Origin: CAZIQY01 sp964541605
GTDB taxonomy: Bacteria; Desulfobacterota; Syntrophia; Syntrophales; UBA2185
Length of the DNA: 56,790 nucleotides
NCBI GenBank assembly: GCA_964541605.1
Contig: CAZIQY010000009.1
Span: forward strand, 1 to 56,790
Reading direction: 5' to 3'
The notes beneath the pieces are model-generated. The model did not search any database and was not told the origin of the DNA. It worked only from the letters and a program-made list of their open reading frames with translations. The translations under genes and the position numbers were made by a program. Each line of letters begins with the position of its first letter. Positions within the stretch are counted from its first letter, which is position 1. Below, piece by piece: positions 15,583 through 24,091 of this stretch.

Positions 15583-17403
15583 TCACCTTCGCTTGAACAT
15601 CTTCTCTATTTCCGTGATCCCGAATGAGATGTAGACCGGCCTTCCATGGGGACATGTGGAGGAAAATGACGTGTTGTCAAGGTCATGACACAGCTTTGCC
15701 ACCTCCTGCGACGACATGTTGCGGTTTGCCTTGACGGCTCCTCTACACGCCAGAAACGTAAGCATTATCTCTTTTCTTTCCTGTATCTTCATCCGACGGT
15801 CTTCCGTCGAAAATGCGTCCAGGAGGTCCGCAATCATCTCCCCGGGCTGCACATGCGTTAACATAGCGGGGATGGATTTCACGATAATCGACGTCCCCCC
15901 GAACGGTTCTACTTCCATTCCCGCATCCTCAAGAATATCGATACACTCCATCAGGAAAACAAAATCGCCCGGAGCAAGACTCACCACTTCCGGAAGCAGC
16001 AACCTCTGACCGGGCATTTTATCTCCCTCTGAGGAAAACCCGCGCTTAAGTTCTTCAAAAAGAACCCTCTCGTGGGCTGCGTGTTGATCAAGAATGGTCA
16101 AGCCTTTCGGGGAAGTAAAAATCAGATACGTCCCTGCAAGCTGGCCCAGATATTCAAGTTCTGAAAAGACGATTTTCCCCGCCGCCGCTTCCGGCTGTTC
16201 CGTCACCTGTTTATTCCGATCGAAAAGATTCCCTTCTTCCGGTTGAGGTTTTTTGAAATGGACATCACCGTGACTGAAAAAGAGTTTTCCGTGACCGGAA
16301 GAAACGGTATACCGTCTGAGTGCTTCCTCTACCCTCGTCCTGTATTCCCCGGAATGTTTGAACGAAGCATCCTCCGTTAAACCGGATGCAGCATATCTCC
16401 CGGAAGGGGGTGAAATGCATGCCAGGGCGGTGACCAGGGTCTCAACCGTCATGTCATAAATGCTTCTTGGGTTTCTGAAACGGACTTCCATCTTTGCAGG
16501 ATGAATATTGACATCGACGTCATCCGGGGGAAGATCAATAAACAGAACTGCGAAAGGATACCTTTTCGCCTCAACCAGGCGCCTGTAAGCCGTCATGACG
16601 GCATGGTTCAAAAGGTGATCTCTGACGTATCTCCTGTTCACATAGAAATAAATATGTTTTGTGCTGGACCGGGTCTGTTCAGGTCTGGAAATATAGCCGT
16701 GGCAGGTTATGTCCCCTTTTATGAGTTTCACCGGCAACATGGCGCCCATGAAACCCGTTCCAAGAACAAGAGTCAGCCGTTCCGATTCATCCGCCGTGGC
16801 GGCTGCGTTCAATATATCTTTTCCATTGCCTGTAAGTCTTATTCTGACACCGGGATGGGCCAGGACGATTTTAGTAATCACATCCACACAATGTCCCTGT
16901 TCCGTTGTATCCGATTTTAAAAATTTCTTGCGGACGGGAACGGAATCAAAGATCCGGCTCACAAAAACAGATGTGCCGACGGGACATCCTGTTTCGGAAA
17001 TGGTTTTTACCTGCCCCGCTTCAACGACTATCTTCGTCCCTGAAAGAGATGACCGCTTCTTAGTGGTCATCTCGACACGGGAAATGGATGCGATACTGGG
17101 AAGAGCTTCCCCCCTGAAGCCATAAGAGGCCACCTTGTAGATGTCATCGAACTGATAGATTTTACTCGTCGCATAACGCTCGAAAGCGAGAGAGGCATCC
17201 GTGGCTTCCATCCCCTCGCCATTGTCGATAATCCGGATGGATCCGCATCCTCCTTTTTCCAGATTAACGGTAATATCCGTTGCCCCGGCATCGAGCGCAT
17301 TTTCCAGAAGTTCCTTAACAATGGAAGCGGGCCGTTCAACAACCTCTCCCGCCGCTATTTTACGGGTTAACTCTTCCGGAAGGACAACAATTTTCCCCGA
17401 CAA
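15583..17403 (-). CDS. mutL: DNA mismatch repair protein MutL (endonuclease type)
   Basis: This 606-residue protein has the GHKL ATPase N-terminal domain: ELLENALDAGA, DNGEGM, TSKI and GFRGEALPSI. The C-terminal dimerisation domain carries the endonuclease motif DQHAAHERVLFEE near residue 438, with ACRGAVKANR and CPHGRPVYI completing the metal site. Such MutL nicks the daughter strand in bacteria without MutH. The TTG start at 17403 has GGGGGAG at good spacing. An upstream terminator separates it from the LPP20 gene. mutS is not in the window. Confidence 0.96.
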   Translation of the reverse strand: MSGKIVVLPEELTRKIAAGEVVERPASIVKELLENALDAGATDITVNLEKGGCGSIRIIDNGEGMEATDASLAFERYATSKIYQFDDIYKVASYGFRGEALPSIASISRVEMTTKKRSSLSGTKIVVEAGQVKTISETGCPVGTSVFVSRIFDSVPVRKKFLKSDTTEQGHCVDVITKIVLAHPGVRIRLTGNGKDILNAAATADESERLTLVLGTGFMGAMLPVKLIKGDITCHGYISRPEQTRSSTKHIYFYVNRRYVRDHLLNHAVMTAYRRLVEAKRYPFAVLFIDLPPDDVDVNIHPAKMEVRFRNPRSIYDMTVETLVTALACISPPSGRYAASGLTEDASFKHSGEYRTRVEEALRRYTVSSGHGKLFFSHGDVHFKKPQPEEGNLFDRNKQVTEQPEAAAGKIVFSELEYLGQLAGTYLIFTSPKGLTILDQHAAHERVLFEELKRGFSSEGDKMPGQRLLLPEVVSLAPGDFVFLMECIDILEDAGMEVEPFGGTSIIVKSIPAMLTHVQPGEMIADLLDAFSTEDRRMKIQERKEIMLTFLACRGAVKANRNMSSQEVAKLCHDLDNTSFSSTCPHGRPVYISFGITEIEKMFKRR

Positions 17404-17440
17404 AATGAACTCCCCCTAAGACATGAACGTTCATCCATAC

Positions 17441-17479
17441 GAAAAGACCGCAGCACCCTGTTCACAGGTGGCTGCGGTC
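17441..17479 (-). terminator. Rho-independent terminator closing the exported-protein cluster
   Basis: GACCGCAGC pairs with GCTGCGGTC, and the stem extends by CACC/GGTG with one bulged base. On the minus strand the hairpin is followed by TTTTC. It lies 40 nt after the LPP20 gene stop and before mutL. Confidence 0.75.
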
Positions 17480-17518
17480 GGTCTACGTCAGTGATGCTTC
17501 ACTCCCGCGGATATAACA

Positions 17519-18397
17519 TCAATCCAAAACGATCATAACCCGGCATTTCTTCAGGAAGCTCAAGTTATCCGAAGCCGATCTGATCTTTTCCGCATCCGCA
17601 GTGCTGATAATGATGTCCGATCGACCCGGTCCCTCCGTCTTAACTCCCTTAAGGCTGACCGGATTGTTCGTAACCCTCGGATTACTCTGTGCCGCAGTAA
17701 GATCCCGTGCATAACCGCTCATGCCCTGTTGAACGGCATATTCACGATCTACGTTCATGGAACCATAAACTTCCTTCCCGTTCTCATCAAGAATCCGGGG
17801 AGACATGGCCGGACGCGCCTGAATACCGCGGGCGTCAATAACCATACCGGTATAAACGACTCCTGTGACCGCAGGTGGAGTTGGAGGGGCAACAGGAGGG
17901 AGAGCCGTTTCCGGTTTCTTATCAAGAGCCCTGGGAACAATAATCTGAGAAAAACCGCCGGCTATGGGCATTCTGACCGTCACTTCCACTGTTCCATCAG
18001 ACATGTATTCCTGATTGACAACCTTGGCCCCTTTGACAAGACCTTCAACCTGGGCTTTGATGACATCACTCTCTACGGTAAAATCTTTAACCACCGTCGT
18101 CGAATCGACACGGACTCCTCTTGTCACCTCTAACAAATTACGATAAGCATCAACCCTGGCTGCTCTCAAAGCCATGGGCCGCGCCTGGGGTTTGCCGATA
18201 TATCTTTCCGGAGGTGCACCGATACCCAAAGCTTCGATATAGCCTTCCGACCAGTTAATTTTCCCCTTATCTCCCATCTGTTCGATAATCTGAGCCCATT
18301 CAGACCCGCTGACTTTTTCCTGGCAGAAACCCAACCCGGCACATAGAAAAATCACGGATACCATCATACAGACTGCAACGATCACTTTTGACTTCAT
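17519..18397 (-). CDS. Exported LPP20-domain protein (surface cluster, gene 6)
   Basis: This 292-residue protein has a signal peptide ending near GLGFCQE. The next region (PMALRAARVDAYRNLLE, VDSTTVVKDF, AKVVNQEYMSDGTVEVTVRM) matches the LPP20/FlgT-N fold found in envelope proteins. A proline-rich linker (about 165-175) leads to a C-terminal domain with repeated short strands (VIDARGIQARPAMSPRI, GRSDIIISTADAEKIR). The cysteine near the signal cleavage site is not in a good lipobox. It is the last gene of a six-gene minus-strand run. LPP20 proteins have no known enzymatic role; a structural or assembly function is inferred. Confidence 0.75.
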   Translation of the reverse strand: MKSKVIVAVCMMVSVIFLCAGLGFCQEKVSGSEWAQIIEQMGDKGKINWSEGYIEALGIGAPPERYIGKPQARPMALRAARVDAYRNLLEVTRGVRVDSTTVVKDFTVESDVIKAQVEGLVKGAKVVNQEYMSDGTVEVTVRMPIAGGFSQIIVPRALDKKPETALPPVAPPTPPAVTGVVYTGMVIDARGIQARPAMSPRILDENGKEVYGSMNVDREYAVQQGMSGYARDLTAAQSNPRVTNNPVSLKGVKTEGPGRSDIIISTADAEKIRSASDNLSFLKKCRVMIVLD

Positions 18398-18529
18398 AAT
18401 CTCCTCCTCATAAAGGTTCAGGACATTTATCCTCTAAACTTCCATTTACAACGCTTCTTTGTGAAATTCCTTATTGTTAAAAATAACAAAATACCCGGAA
18501 GGTTTCAACCGGTAAATCAGCGCGTGTAT

Positions 18530-21289
18530 TTACTTCTTCTCCATAAAAGCCTTTTCTTCCGGTGCCGCCAGCCAGGGTGTCACATTGATGCTGTCATCAT
18601 TGTTTTTGAAGATATTTCTCTCATCCGGCGGCGCCTTCCCCCACCAGTTGTTTGTCGCGTCTATCCGTATGGTTGAAAAGGCCTGAATATCCGTGATGTC
18701 ATTTTTTATGAAATTGTTGTAATTGATCTTCGGCCTGGACATACCTACAGCCTTAATCCCACCCTCCCCAAGATTCTCCATAAAGGTGCAGAAGGAGATT
18801 TTTGGAGCCGAATCGTTGCGACAGAATACACCACTCTGGGCGTTCCTGGCAATATGACAATAGGAAATCTCCGGTGTGCCGTAATGAATATCGAAGGCCG
18901 TGTCGGCATATTTAACGACACCGTAAGTGATGGAGCTGTTTACTTTCGTTCCCTTCCCTTTAAACTTCACGGCATTGGTATAAAAGCCCGGCGAAGGTGA
19001 AGTGCCCGATGCCGTAAAGACGATGGGATGATCTTTCGTTCCTTTGGCCACAATGCCGCCGTCCTCCGTGACGATGGACGTATTCTGGTCATACAGGATG
19101 GTAACCCCCGGTTCAATATAGAGAGTTGCTCCGCCGTCAATCACAATATCCCTGGATACCCTGTACGGGCTGTTGGACATAATGAGGAATCCATCTGATT
19201 TGATCGTACCAGCCAGTATTTGGGAAAGTATTGGAATTTCAAGTGGTTTCCCTTCGGGATAGGGCGCATTCAACACCGATTTGATATTGATCTTCCCCTG
19301 AATTCCGGAGAGGATTTCCAGGCCTTTGACGCTGCCCCACCAGTTGTTCAGGGCATTGACCGCTTCGCCGGACATTTCACCCACCATATTAAACGGTTTG
19401 TTGTCCGTGATGTTGTTTTCACCGATTGAGGCCTGACTTTTCTGTACCACGATGCCTGAACCCTGATTCCGAGCAATGTCACTGTGAAGAATCACAGGGG
19501 CGGCGGATTGGACAAGAATTCCTCCCTTCATATTGTCATGAATTTTATTATCTGAAAGAGTGGGCTGCGCTCCGTCAGCAATCAAAATGGCGGTTTCTTT
19601 GTTCTTGCGGACCGTATTCCTGACCACCTGACCCTTGGAAAATGCGCCAAGAATCTTGACGGCCGTTCCGTTGTCCGTCAGTTCACAGGATTCTATGCGG
19701 GGCGAAGAGGCCCGGCAGGTGATCCCTGTTACAGCCCCCTTTATGCGGCAATACTTGAGCAGGTTTTCCTTATCTTTCACATTGTTAAACAGAAGACCTT
19801 CCCAGGATTTTCCCGCCTCTGCCGCGTCAAATGCGGTGATATGTTCCTCATCCCCCTGGGCATTCAGGCGACCTTCAACGACAATCGCCCCTCCTTTCGA
19901 ACGAATCTCCGTTCCCGGCTCGATGACGAGTGATGCTTTGTCCTTGATGATAACGGTGCTCTCAATGATATAAGGACTTGCACCGGCATACCAGGTTGTG
20001 TCGGATTCGATGGCGCCGGATACCGGTGTCGGCCCCGGAGCCACGGGCATCCCGACAATGGTGTCCGACGGTTCGCTTTCATTTCCAGCCAAGTCAAATG
20101 CCGTTACCTGGTAATAATACTTTTGGCTGTTGATCAGCTTTTCGTCCCTGTATTCATTAAACTCCGTTTTGGAAATCATCTGGAAGCCGCTTAACGGGGT
20201 ATTGCTGCGATAGATTCGATACCCGGCCAGATCGGAAGCGGATGATTTCCCCCAGCCCAGGAGGGTAACGGTATTCCTTCCGACACTTTTTATATTCTTC
20301 ACCTTGTCCGGCGGGATGGTATCGAGGGTTACCGTTCCGATGGCGTCAACCCACTCGGTCGTATTTCCTGAATCGTCCCGGAGATAACCCGTAATCATTG
20401 CCTTTGTCACATTGTCTCCCGGAATAACCTTGTAGGTGCCCAGATACCCGCCCGGTTCGACTTCCTGCATATCGATATTCTTCTTGTAATCACCGATATT
20501 GAAATAGGCCTGCATCTTCGGCGTACCCTGGATCACGACTCTGATTTCGTCTCCCGCTTTTTTCGGCAGATTCTTTGTGTCCTGTGTCAGCAGGGTAATG
20601 ACCGGGGGTCTCAACGCCTCTGCAATGGCGGGTGCGGGTATTGTCTTTACCATATCCCGGAACAGGTCGTCACAGGCCCGGAGAAGCTGTATATCTCTGA
20701 CATTCATGGCCGTTGCGACAACGGTGGCTATGAGCCCTATGGGAGAAGCGGAAATGCCCCCTTCGTGAATCCGAACCGTGTGCTTGCCGCTCCAGAGGAA
20801 ATTTCCCGTCTTCGCGTCGTACATCCTGATCTCGGCGCCGACGGATACCTGAGAATAGACGACGGCAAACAGTTTATCGAAATTGGAAATCTCACCATAA
20901 ACGACGGCGTCCACACCCAGGATATTGCCCAGTTCCTTCGGGGATTTCTTGAATATAACCGCCGGATCCGTAAGATCCGCCTTTCTCAGCAGATTGTCCA
21001 CACGGTAGAGTTCCATATCCTTGAAGGGCATGGAACTGAAATGGTTGTAAAATCCCTTGCGAACCTCATCAGAACCTTTTTTGCTCTCCGCCTGATTTAA
21101 AAAGGGAAGTACGGCAACTGTCTTGGGTATGTGATTTTCCATATACGGATCGACCTTGTACGTCCCTTTAAACATGTCCCGGATCTCAGGCGAAATCACT
21201 GTTCCCTTGGTAGCCACCACGCAGCTCTGAGCTAACATCAGTAAGGGCAATAACAGGAAGAGATATGGTCTTTTGAATCCTTTTCTCAT
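18530..21289 (-). CDS. Multidomain lipoprotein: DUF799/GNA1162-like, FN3 and two parallel beta-helix domains (surface cluster, gene 5)
   Basis: About 919 residues. The signal peptide ends LLMLAQSCVV, giving a lipobox cysteine at about 23. Residues to about 220 resemble the DUF799/GNA1162 lipoprotein fold (KTVAVLPFLNQ, GNILGVDAVVYGEIS, AEIRMYDAKTGNFLWSGKH), which is related to CsgG and TolB-N. An Ig-like stretch and one FN3 domain (LAGYRIYRSNTPLSGFQ) follow. The rest forms two right-handed beta-helix domains, each opening with a cap such as LVIEPGTEIRSKGG or LYIEPGVTILYDQN and ending with an NWWG motif (NNWWGSVKG, NNWWGKAPP). The start is set by GGGAGG upstream. The helix may bind polysaccharide, but no catalytic residues could be assigned. 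Confidence 0.8.
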   Translation of the reverse strand: MRKGFKRPYLFLLLPLLMLAQSCVVATKGTVISPEIRDMFKGTYKVDPYMENHIPKTVAVLPFLNQAESKKGSDEVRKGFYNHFSSMPFKDMELYRVDNLLRKADLTDPAVIFKKSPKELGNILGVDAVVYGEISNFDKLFAVVYSQVSVGAEIRMYDAKTGNFLWSGKHTVRIHEGGISASPIGLIATVVATAMNVRDIQLLRACDDLFRDMVKTIPAPAIAEALRPPVITLLTQDTKNLPKKAGDEIRVVIQGTPKMQAYFNIGDYKKNIDMQEVEPGGYLGTYKVIPGDNVTKAMITGYLRDDSGNTTEWVDAIGTVTLDTIPPDKVKNIKSVGRNTVTLLGWGKSSASDLAGYRIYRSNTPLSGFQMISKTEFNEYRDEKLINSQKYYYQVTAFDLAGNESEPSDTIVGMPVAPGPTPVSGAIESDTTWYAGASPYIIESTVIIKDKASLVIEPGTEIRSKGGAIVVEGRLNAQGDEEHITAFDAAEAGKSWEGLLFNNVKDKENLLKYCRIKGAVTGITCRASSPRIESCELTDNGTAVKILGAFSKGQVVRNTVRKNKETAILIADGAQPTLSDNKIHDNMKGGILVQSAAPVILHSDIARNQGSGIVVQKSQASIGENNITDNKPFNMVGEMSGEAVNALNNWWGSVKGLEILSGIQGKINIKSVLNAPYPEGKPLEIPILSQILAGTIKSDGFLIMSNSPYRVSRDIVIDGGATLYIEPGVTILYDQNTSIVTEDGGIVAKGTKDHPIVFTASGTSPSPGFYTNAVKFKGKGTKVNSSITYGVVKYADTAFDIHYGTPEISYCHIARNAQSGVFCRNDSAPKISFCTFMENLGEGGIKAVGMSRPKINYNNFIKNDITDIQAFSTIRIDATNNWWGKAPPDERNIFKNNDDSINVTPWLAAPEEKAFMEKK

Positions 21290-21329
21290 ATGAGGCCTCC
21301 CAAAAAGGCTTGCTTCTTTTAATGCAGCA

Positions 21330-21686
21330 TTATTTGGTTTCACCCACCGGGATGGTGGCGCCCGTCAAGCTTTCAACCAGGAACTCTTTCTGGTTTTTGG
21401 GGGATATTTTGATGAATTTATACGGAATTGCGATAGGTTCCCGTCCCGTAGCCATTGTACGATAAGTCAGAACCCATACGGCGCCTGTCGATGTATCCAC
21501 AAGATAGGCCTTGTCATCACTACCTGCAACAACCTGATATTTTCCGGTAAGATCCGCGGCAAATGATACATGACCAATAAAAATAAGCGATACTGCAATC
21601 AGAAGGATCAAGATGCTCCTGTGAATAACTCTAACTGTTCGTGTACGTAAGCCGCGCCGCAAGCTGGTTGTTTTAAAAAAGGCCAT
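21330..21686 (-). CDS. Small exported protein of unknown function (surface cluster, gene 4)
   Basis: This protein of about 118 residues has a basic N-terminus, one hydrophobic signal segment (SILILLIAVSLIFIGHVSFA) and a short mature domain. The mature part contains YLVDTSTGAVWVL, a beta-hairpin pattern seen in small secreted proteins of unknown role. The start MAFFKTT is preceded by GGAGG; an upstream frame is rejected. It lies 40 nt before the beta-helix lipoprotein gene and 66 nt after the FN3 gene. It could be the secreted subunit handled by the CsgG-like neighbours, but that is a guess from position and size. Confidence 0.7.
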   Translation of the reverse strand: MAFFKTTSLRRGLRTRTVRVIHRSILILLIAVSLIFIGHVSFAADLTGKYQVVAGSDDKAYLVDTSTGAVWVLTYRTMATGREPIAIPYKFIKISPKNQKEFLVESLTGATIPVGETK

Positions 21687-21752
21687 GATTATTACCTCCA
21701 TTTTTTACATGCCGGATGTGCCGGATAGCTTTTTTAACGTTCCTGCACATTC

Positions 21753-24038
21753 CTATCTGCCGACTACCGTTACCTCTTCGCCGGGTTCGCTTTCCAGACC
21801 ATCCTTGTCAACCGATGTAACGGCGTACGTCTTATTCTTCCCCTTCGCCAGACCTGTCTCGCTGAAGGTTGTCTTCTTTGCTATGTCAAGCTTCTCAAGA
21901 CCGAAAAATCTCTTCTCATAAACGACATAATGGGTGACATCCGGTTCACTCGCCGCCTTCCAGGAAAGCTCGACCTTCCCTTCACGGAAATAACCGGTGA
22001 GACCTGATATCTTTTTGGGCTTTGGTTTTGTCTGAACACTGATCGAAGCGGAAAAGTCGCTGAGCAGCTCATCCTTGTCCTCAGCCTGGATTCTGTAATG
22101 GTAGGCAGATCCATCCTTCAGTTCCTTATCGATATAGCTGTTCTTTCCCTGCACTTTTGAAATCCTGGAGAATTCATCTTTGGATCCGCTGCTTCGATAG
22201 ACGTGATAAAAAGCAATGTCCTTTTCCGGATTGGCCACCCAGGATAGAGGAACTTCCTTTACCTTAAGCGCCTCTCCCTTCAGCCCGGACGGTTTCACGG
22301 GTCTCGGCTTTGTCGTCGCGGATGCCGTCTCGGTAAGTTCACTTTCTACATCCACCTTATTAAATGACGTCATGGTGTAGTAATAGGTCTTGTTATCCTC
22401 GAGTTTTTCATAACCCTCACCGTGAGCGAAACTGTTTACGGACCGGCTGTCAATTCTCTTAAGCAGGACGTATTTCCCCGTCTTTTCCTTAGACCAGTAC
22501 AGGTTGTAACCTTCAATCTCTTCCTGCTGACTTGCCGTCCATGTCAGGTCAACCTTTTTAACCTGTCCGCTTCGGGCTTTCAAACCCTGAGGTTTTGGCG
22601 GCTTGCCTTTTGTAATGGCAGATACGATTACGGAAGGTGATGTCTCCAGATCCGATTCTTCAAGGGCGGTTATTCGATAATAGTACCGGGTTTTATCTCC
22701 CAAACCCTCTTTGTTTGTATAATTGATCTTCTTTTCCGTCGTAAAGGCGTCAATCTTCTTAATTTTTGTGAAGCCCTCGTTTCCCGATGTGCTTCGATAG
22801 ATGTAATACCCTTTAATAAATGGTGAATCCGTGGAATTCCAACTTAATTTGATTTCCCTGATCATGTCTCCCTGCACAGTCAGGCCGTTGACGACAGGTA
22901 TCGTCGTACCTTTAATGAACGAAGAAAAATCGCTTTCGAGATTTTTTTCATTATAGGCGGTCAATTTATAAAAATAATCTTCCCCGTCCGCGAGCCCCTT
23001 GCCCAGATAACTTACCTTAAACAATTTATCGAGGGTCGTTGAGGCATCCGCACCGATACCGAGATCCGTACCGAGCACATTGGCCACCTCCCTGTAGGGC
23101 CCTTGCTGAACTTTGGACCGATAAAGTTTATAACCCTTTAACTTCAGGTGATCATCGCTTGCCGTGGGACTTGGAGACCAGGTGAGTTGAATACTCTTTA
23201 TATGACCCTCCGCCTTCAGAATCACGGGGGGATTGGGGGTCAATGCCGATTCGGCAGATATCACCTGCGAAAAATCACTTTTCAGCCCCCTGTTATCGAA
23301 TGCTCTGATCTTATAGTAATACGTCGTATTTCTCTCCAGTTCCTGATCAAGGTATTCTGGTTGCGTGACCTGGGTAATTCTCGCGAACGGCCCGGATTCC
23401 GCATTGCTTCGGAATATTTCGTAACCCGCTGCAGCCATGCCGGGGGGATCATCCCAGCTCAGAAAGACCCGCTTGTTTCCTGCCCGCTTCTGCACATTCA
23501 CAGGTCCCTTAATACCCGCCTTTTCTTCACTGTCTTTCTGTTTCGAGACCATCCCTGATATGGTTGTCGTAATCAAGGATGTGAGCTTTCGGATTTCATT
23601 TACCAATCCAGCGTCACCGAGAGATCTCACCTGAGTGTTCATGATAGGTCTTTTCTGCTCGACGTGGATCACTTTACAGTTAATGGCGATGATGGAACCT
23701 TTCTTCTCAACGCTGCCGACAACAATGACATTAAGACCTAATCTTGTTCCGATATTGACGACGTTGTCCAGATTGTCATTCTGTTGGAGGTCATTCATGT
23801 TCAAAAACGATTCCAGCTCCTTGCGGTCAAGCAGGTATAGGGAATGTTCAGAACCGAGGGAATTCATCAGCATATTGGTCACTGTGGTACCATAACCTGA
23901 GGCTTCCAGATTCACCGTACCAAAGTTAAAAACAGAAACTTTGACCTGGGGGATTGCCTCGGCAACGACTTTCGTTGAGTAGAGCACTGTCATTACAAGA
24001 AGACAGATGAACAGACAGCACAATATCTTTTTTCTCAT
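21753..24038 (-). CDS. Exported CsgG/TolB-N-like protein with six FN3 domains (surface cluster, gene 3)
   Basis: About 761 residues with a signal peptide ending near KVVAEA. Residues 30-165 resemble the CsgG/TolB-N fold: VSVFNFGTVNLEASGYG, LYLLDRKELESFLN, IGTRLGLNVIVVGSVEKKG. Six consecutive fibronectin type III domains follow, each with the GYxIYRS core (GYEIFRSNAESG, GYKLYRSKVQQG, GYYIYRSTSGNEG, GYNLYWSKEKTG, FYHVYRSSGSKD, HYVVYEKRFFG) and a YYYKI/YYYRI-type strand. The mature protein has no lipobox, so it is probably periplasmic or surface-exposed. GGAGGG precedes the ATG. Tandem FN3 domains usually serve as spacers or binding modules. Confidence 0.8.
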   Translation of the reverse strand: MRKKILCCLFICLLVMTVLYSTKVVAEAIPQVKVSVFNFGTVNLEASGYGTTVTNMLMNSLGSEHSLYLLDRKELESFLNMNDLQQNDNLDNVVNIGTRLGLNVIVVGSVEKKGSIIAINCKVIHVEQKRPIMNTQVRSLGDAGLVNEIRKLTSLITTTISGMVSKQKDSEEKAGIKGPVNVQKRAGNKRVFLSWDDPPGMAAAGYEIFRSNAESGPFARITQVTQPEYLDQELERNTTYYYKIRAFDNRGLKSDFSQVISAESALTPNPPVILKAEGHIKSIQLTWSPSPTASDDHLKLKGYKLYRSKVQQGPYREVANVLGTDLGIGADASTTLDKLFKVSYLGKGLADGEDYFYKLTAYNEKNLESDFSSFIKGTTIPVVNGLTVQGDMIREIKLSWNSTDSPFIKGYYIYRSTSGNEGFTKIKKIDAFTTEKKINYTNKEGLGDKTRYYYRITALEESDLETSPSVIVSAITKGKPPKPQGLKARSGQVKKVDLTWTASQQEEIEGYNLYWSKEKTGKYVLLKRIDSRSVNSFAHGEGYEKLEDNKTYYYTMTSFNKVDVESELTETASATTKPRPVKPSGLKGEALKVKEVPLSWVANPEKDIAFYHVYRSSGSKDEFSRISKVQGKNSYIDKELKDGSAYHYRIQAEDKDELLSDFSASISVQTKPKPKKISGLTGYFREGKVELSWKAASEPDVTHYVVYEKRFFGLEKLDIAKKTTFSETGLAKGKNKTYAVTSVDKDGLESEPGEEVTVVGR

Positions 24039-24091
24039 TGCTTCCCTCCGCATGTGATACCCGGACATATATCAGGATATTTAACGACACC

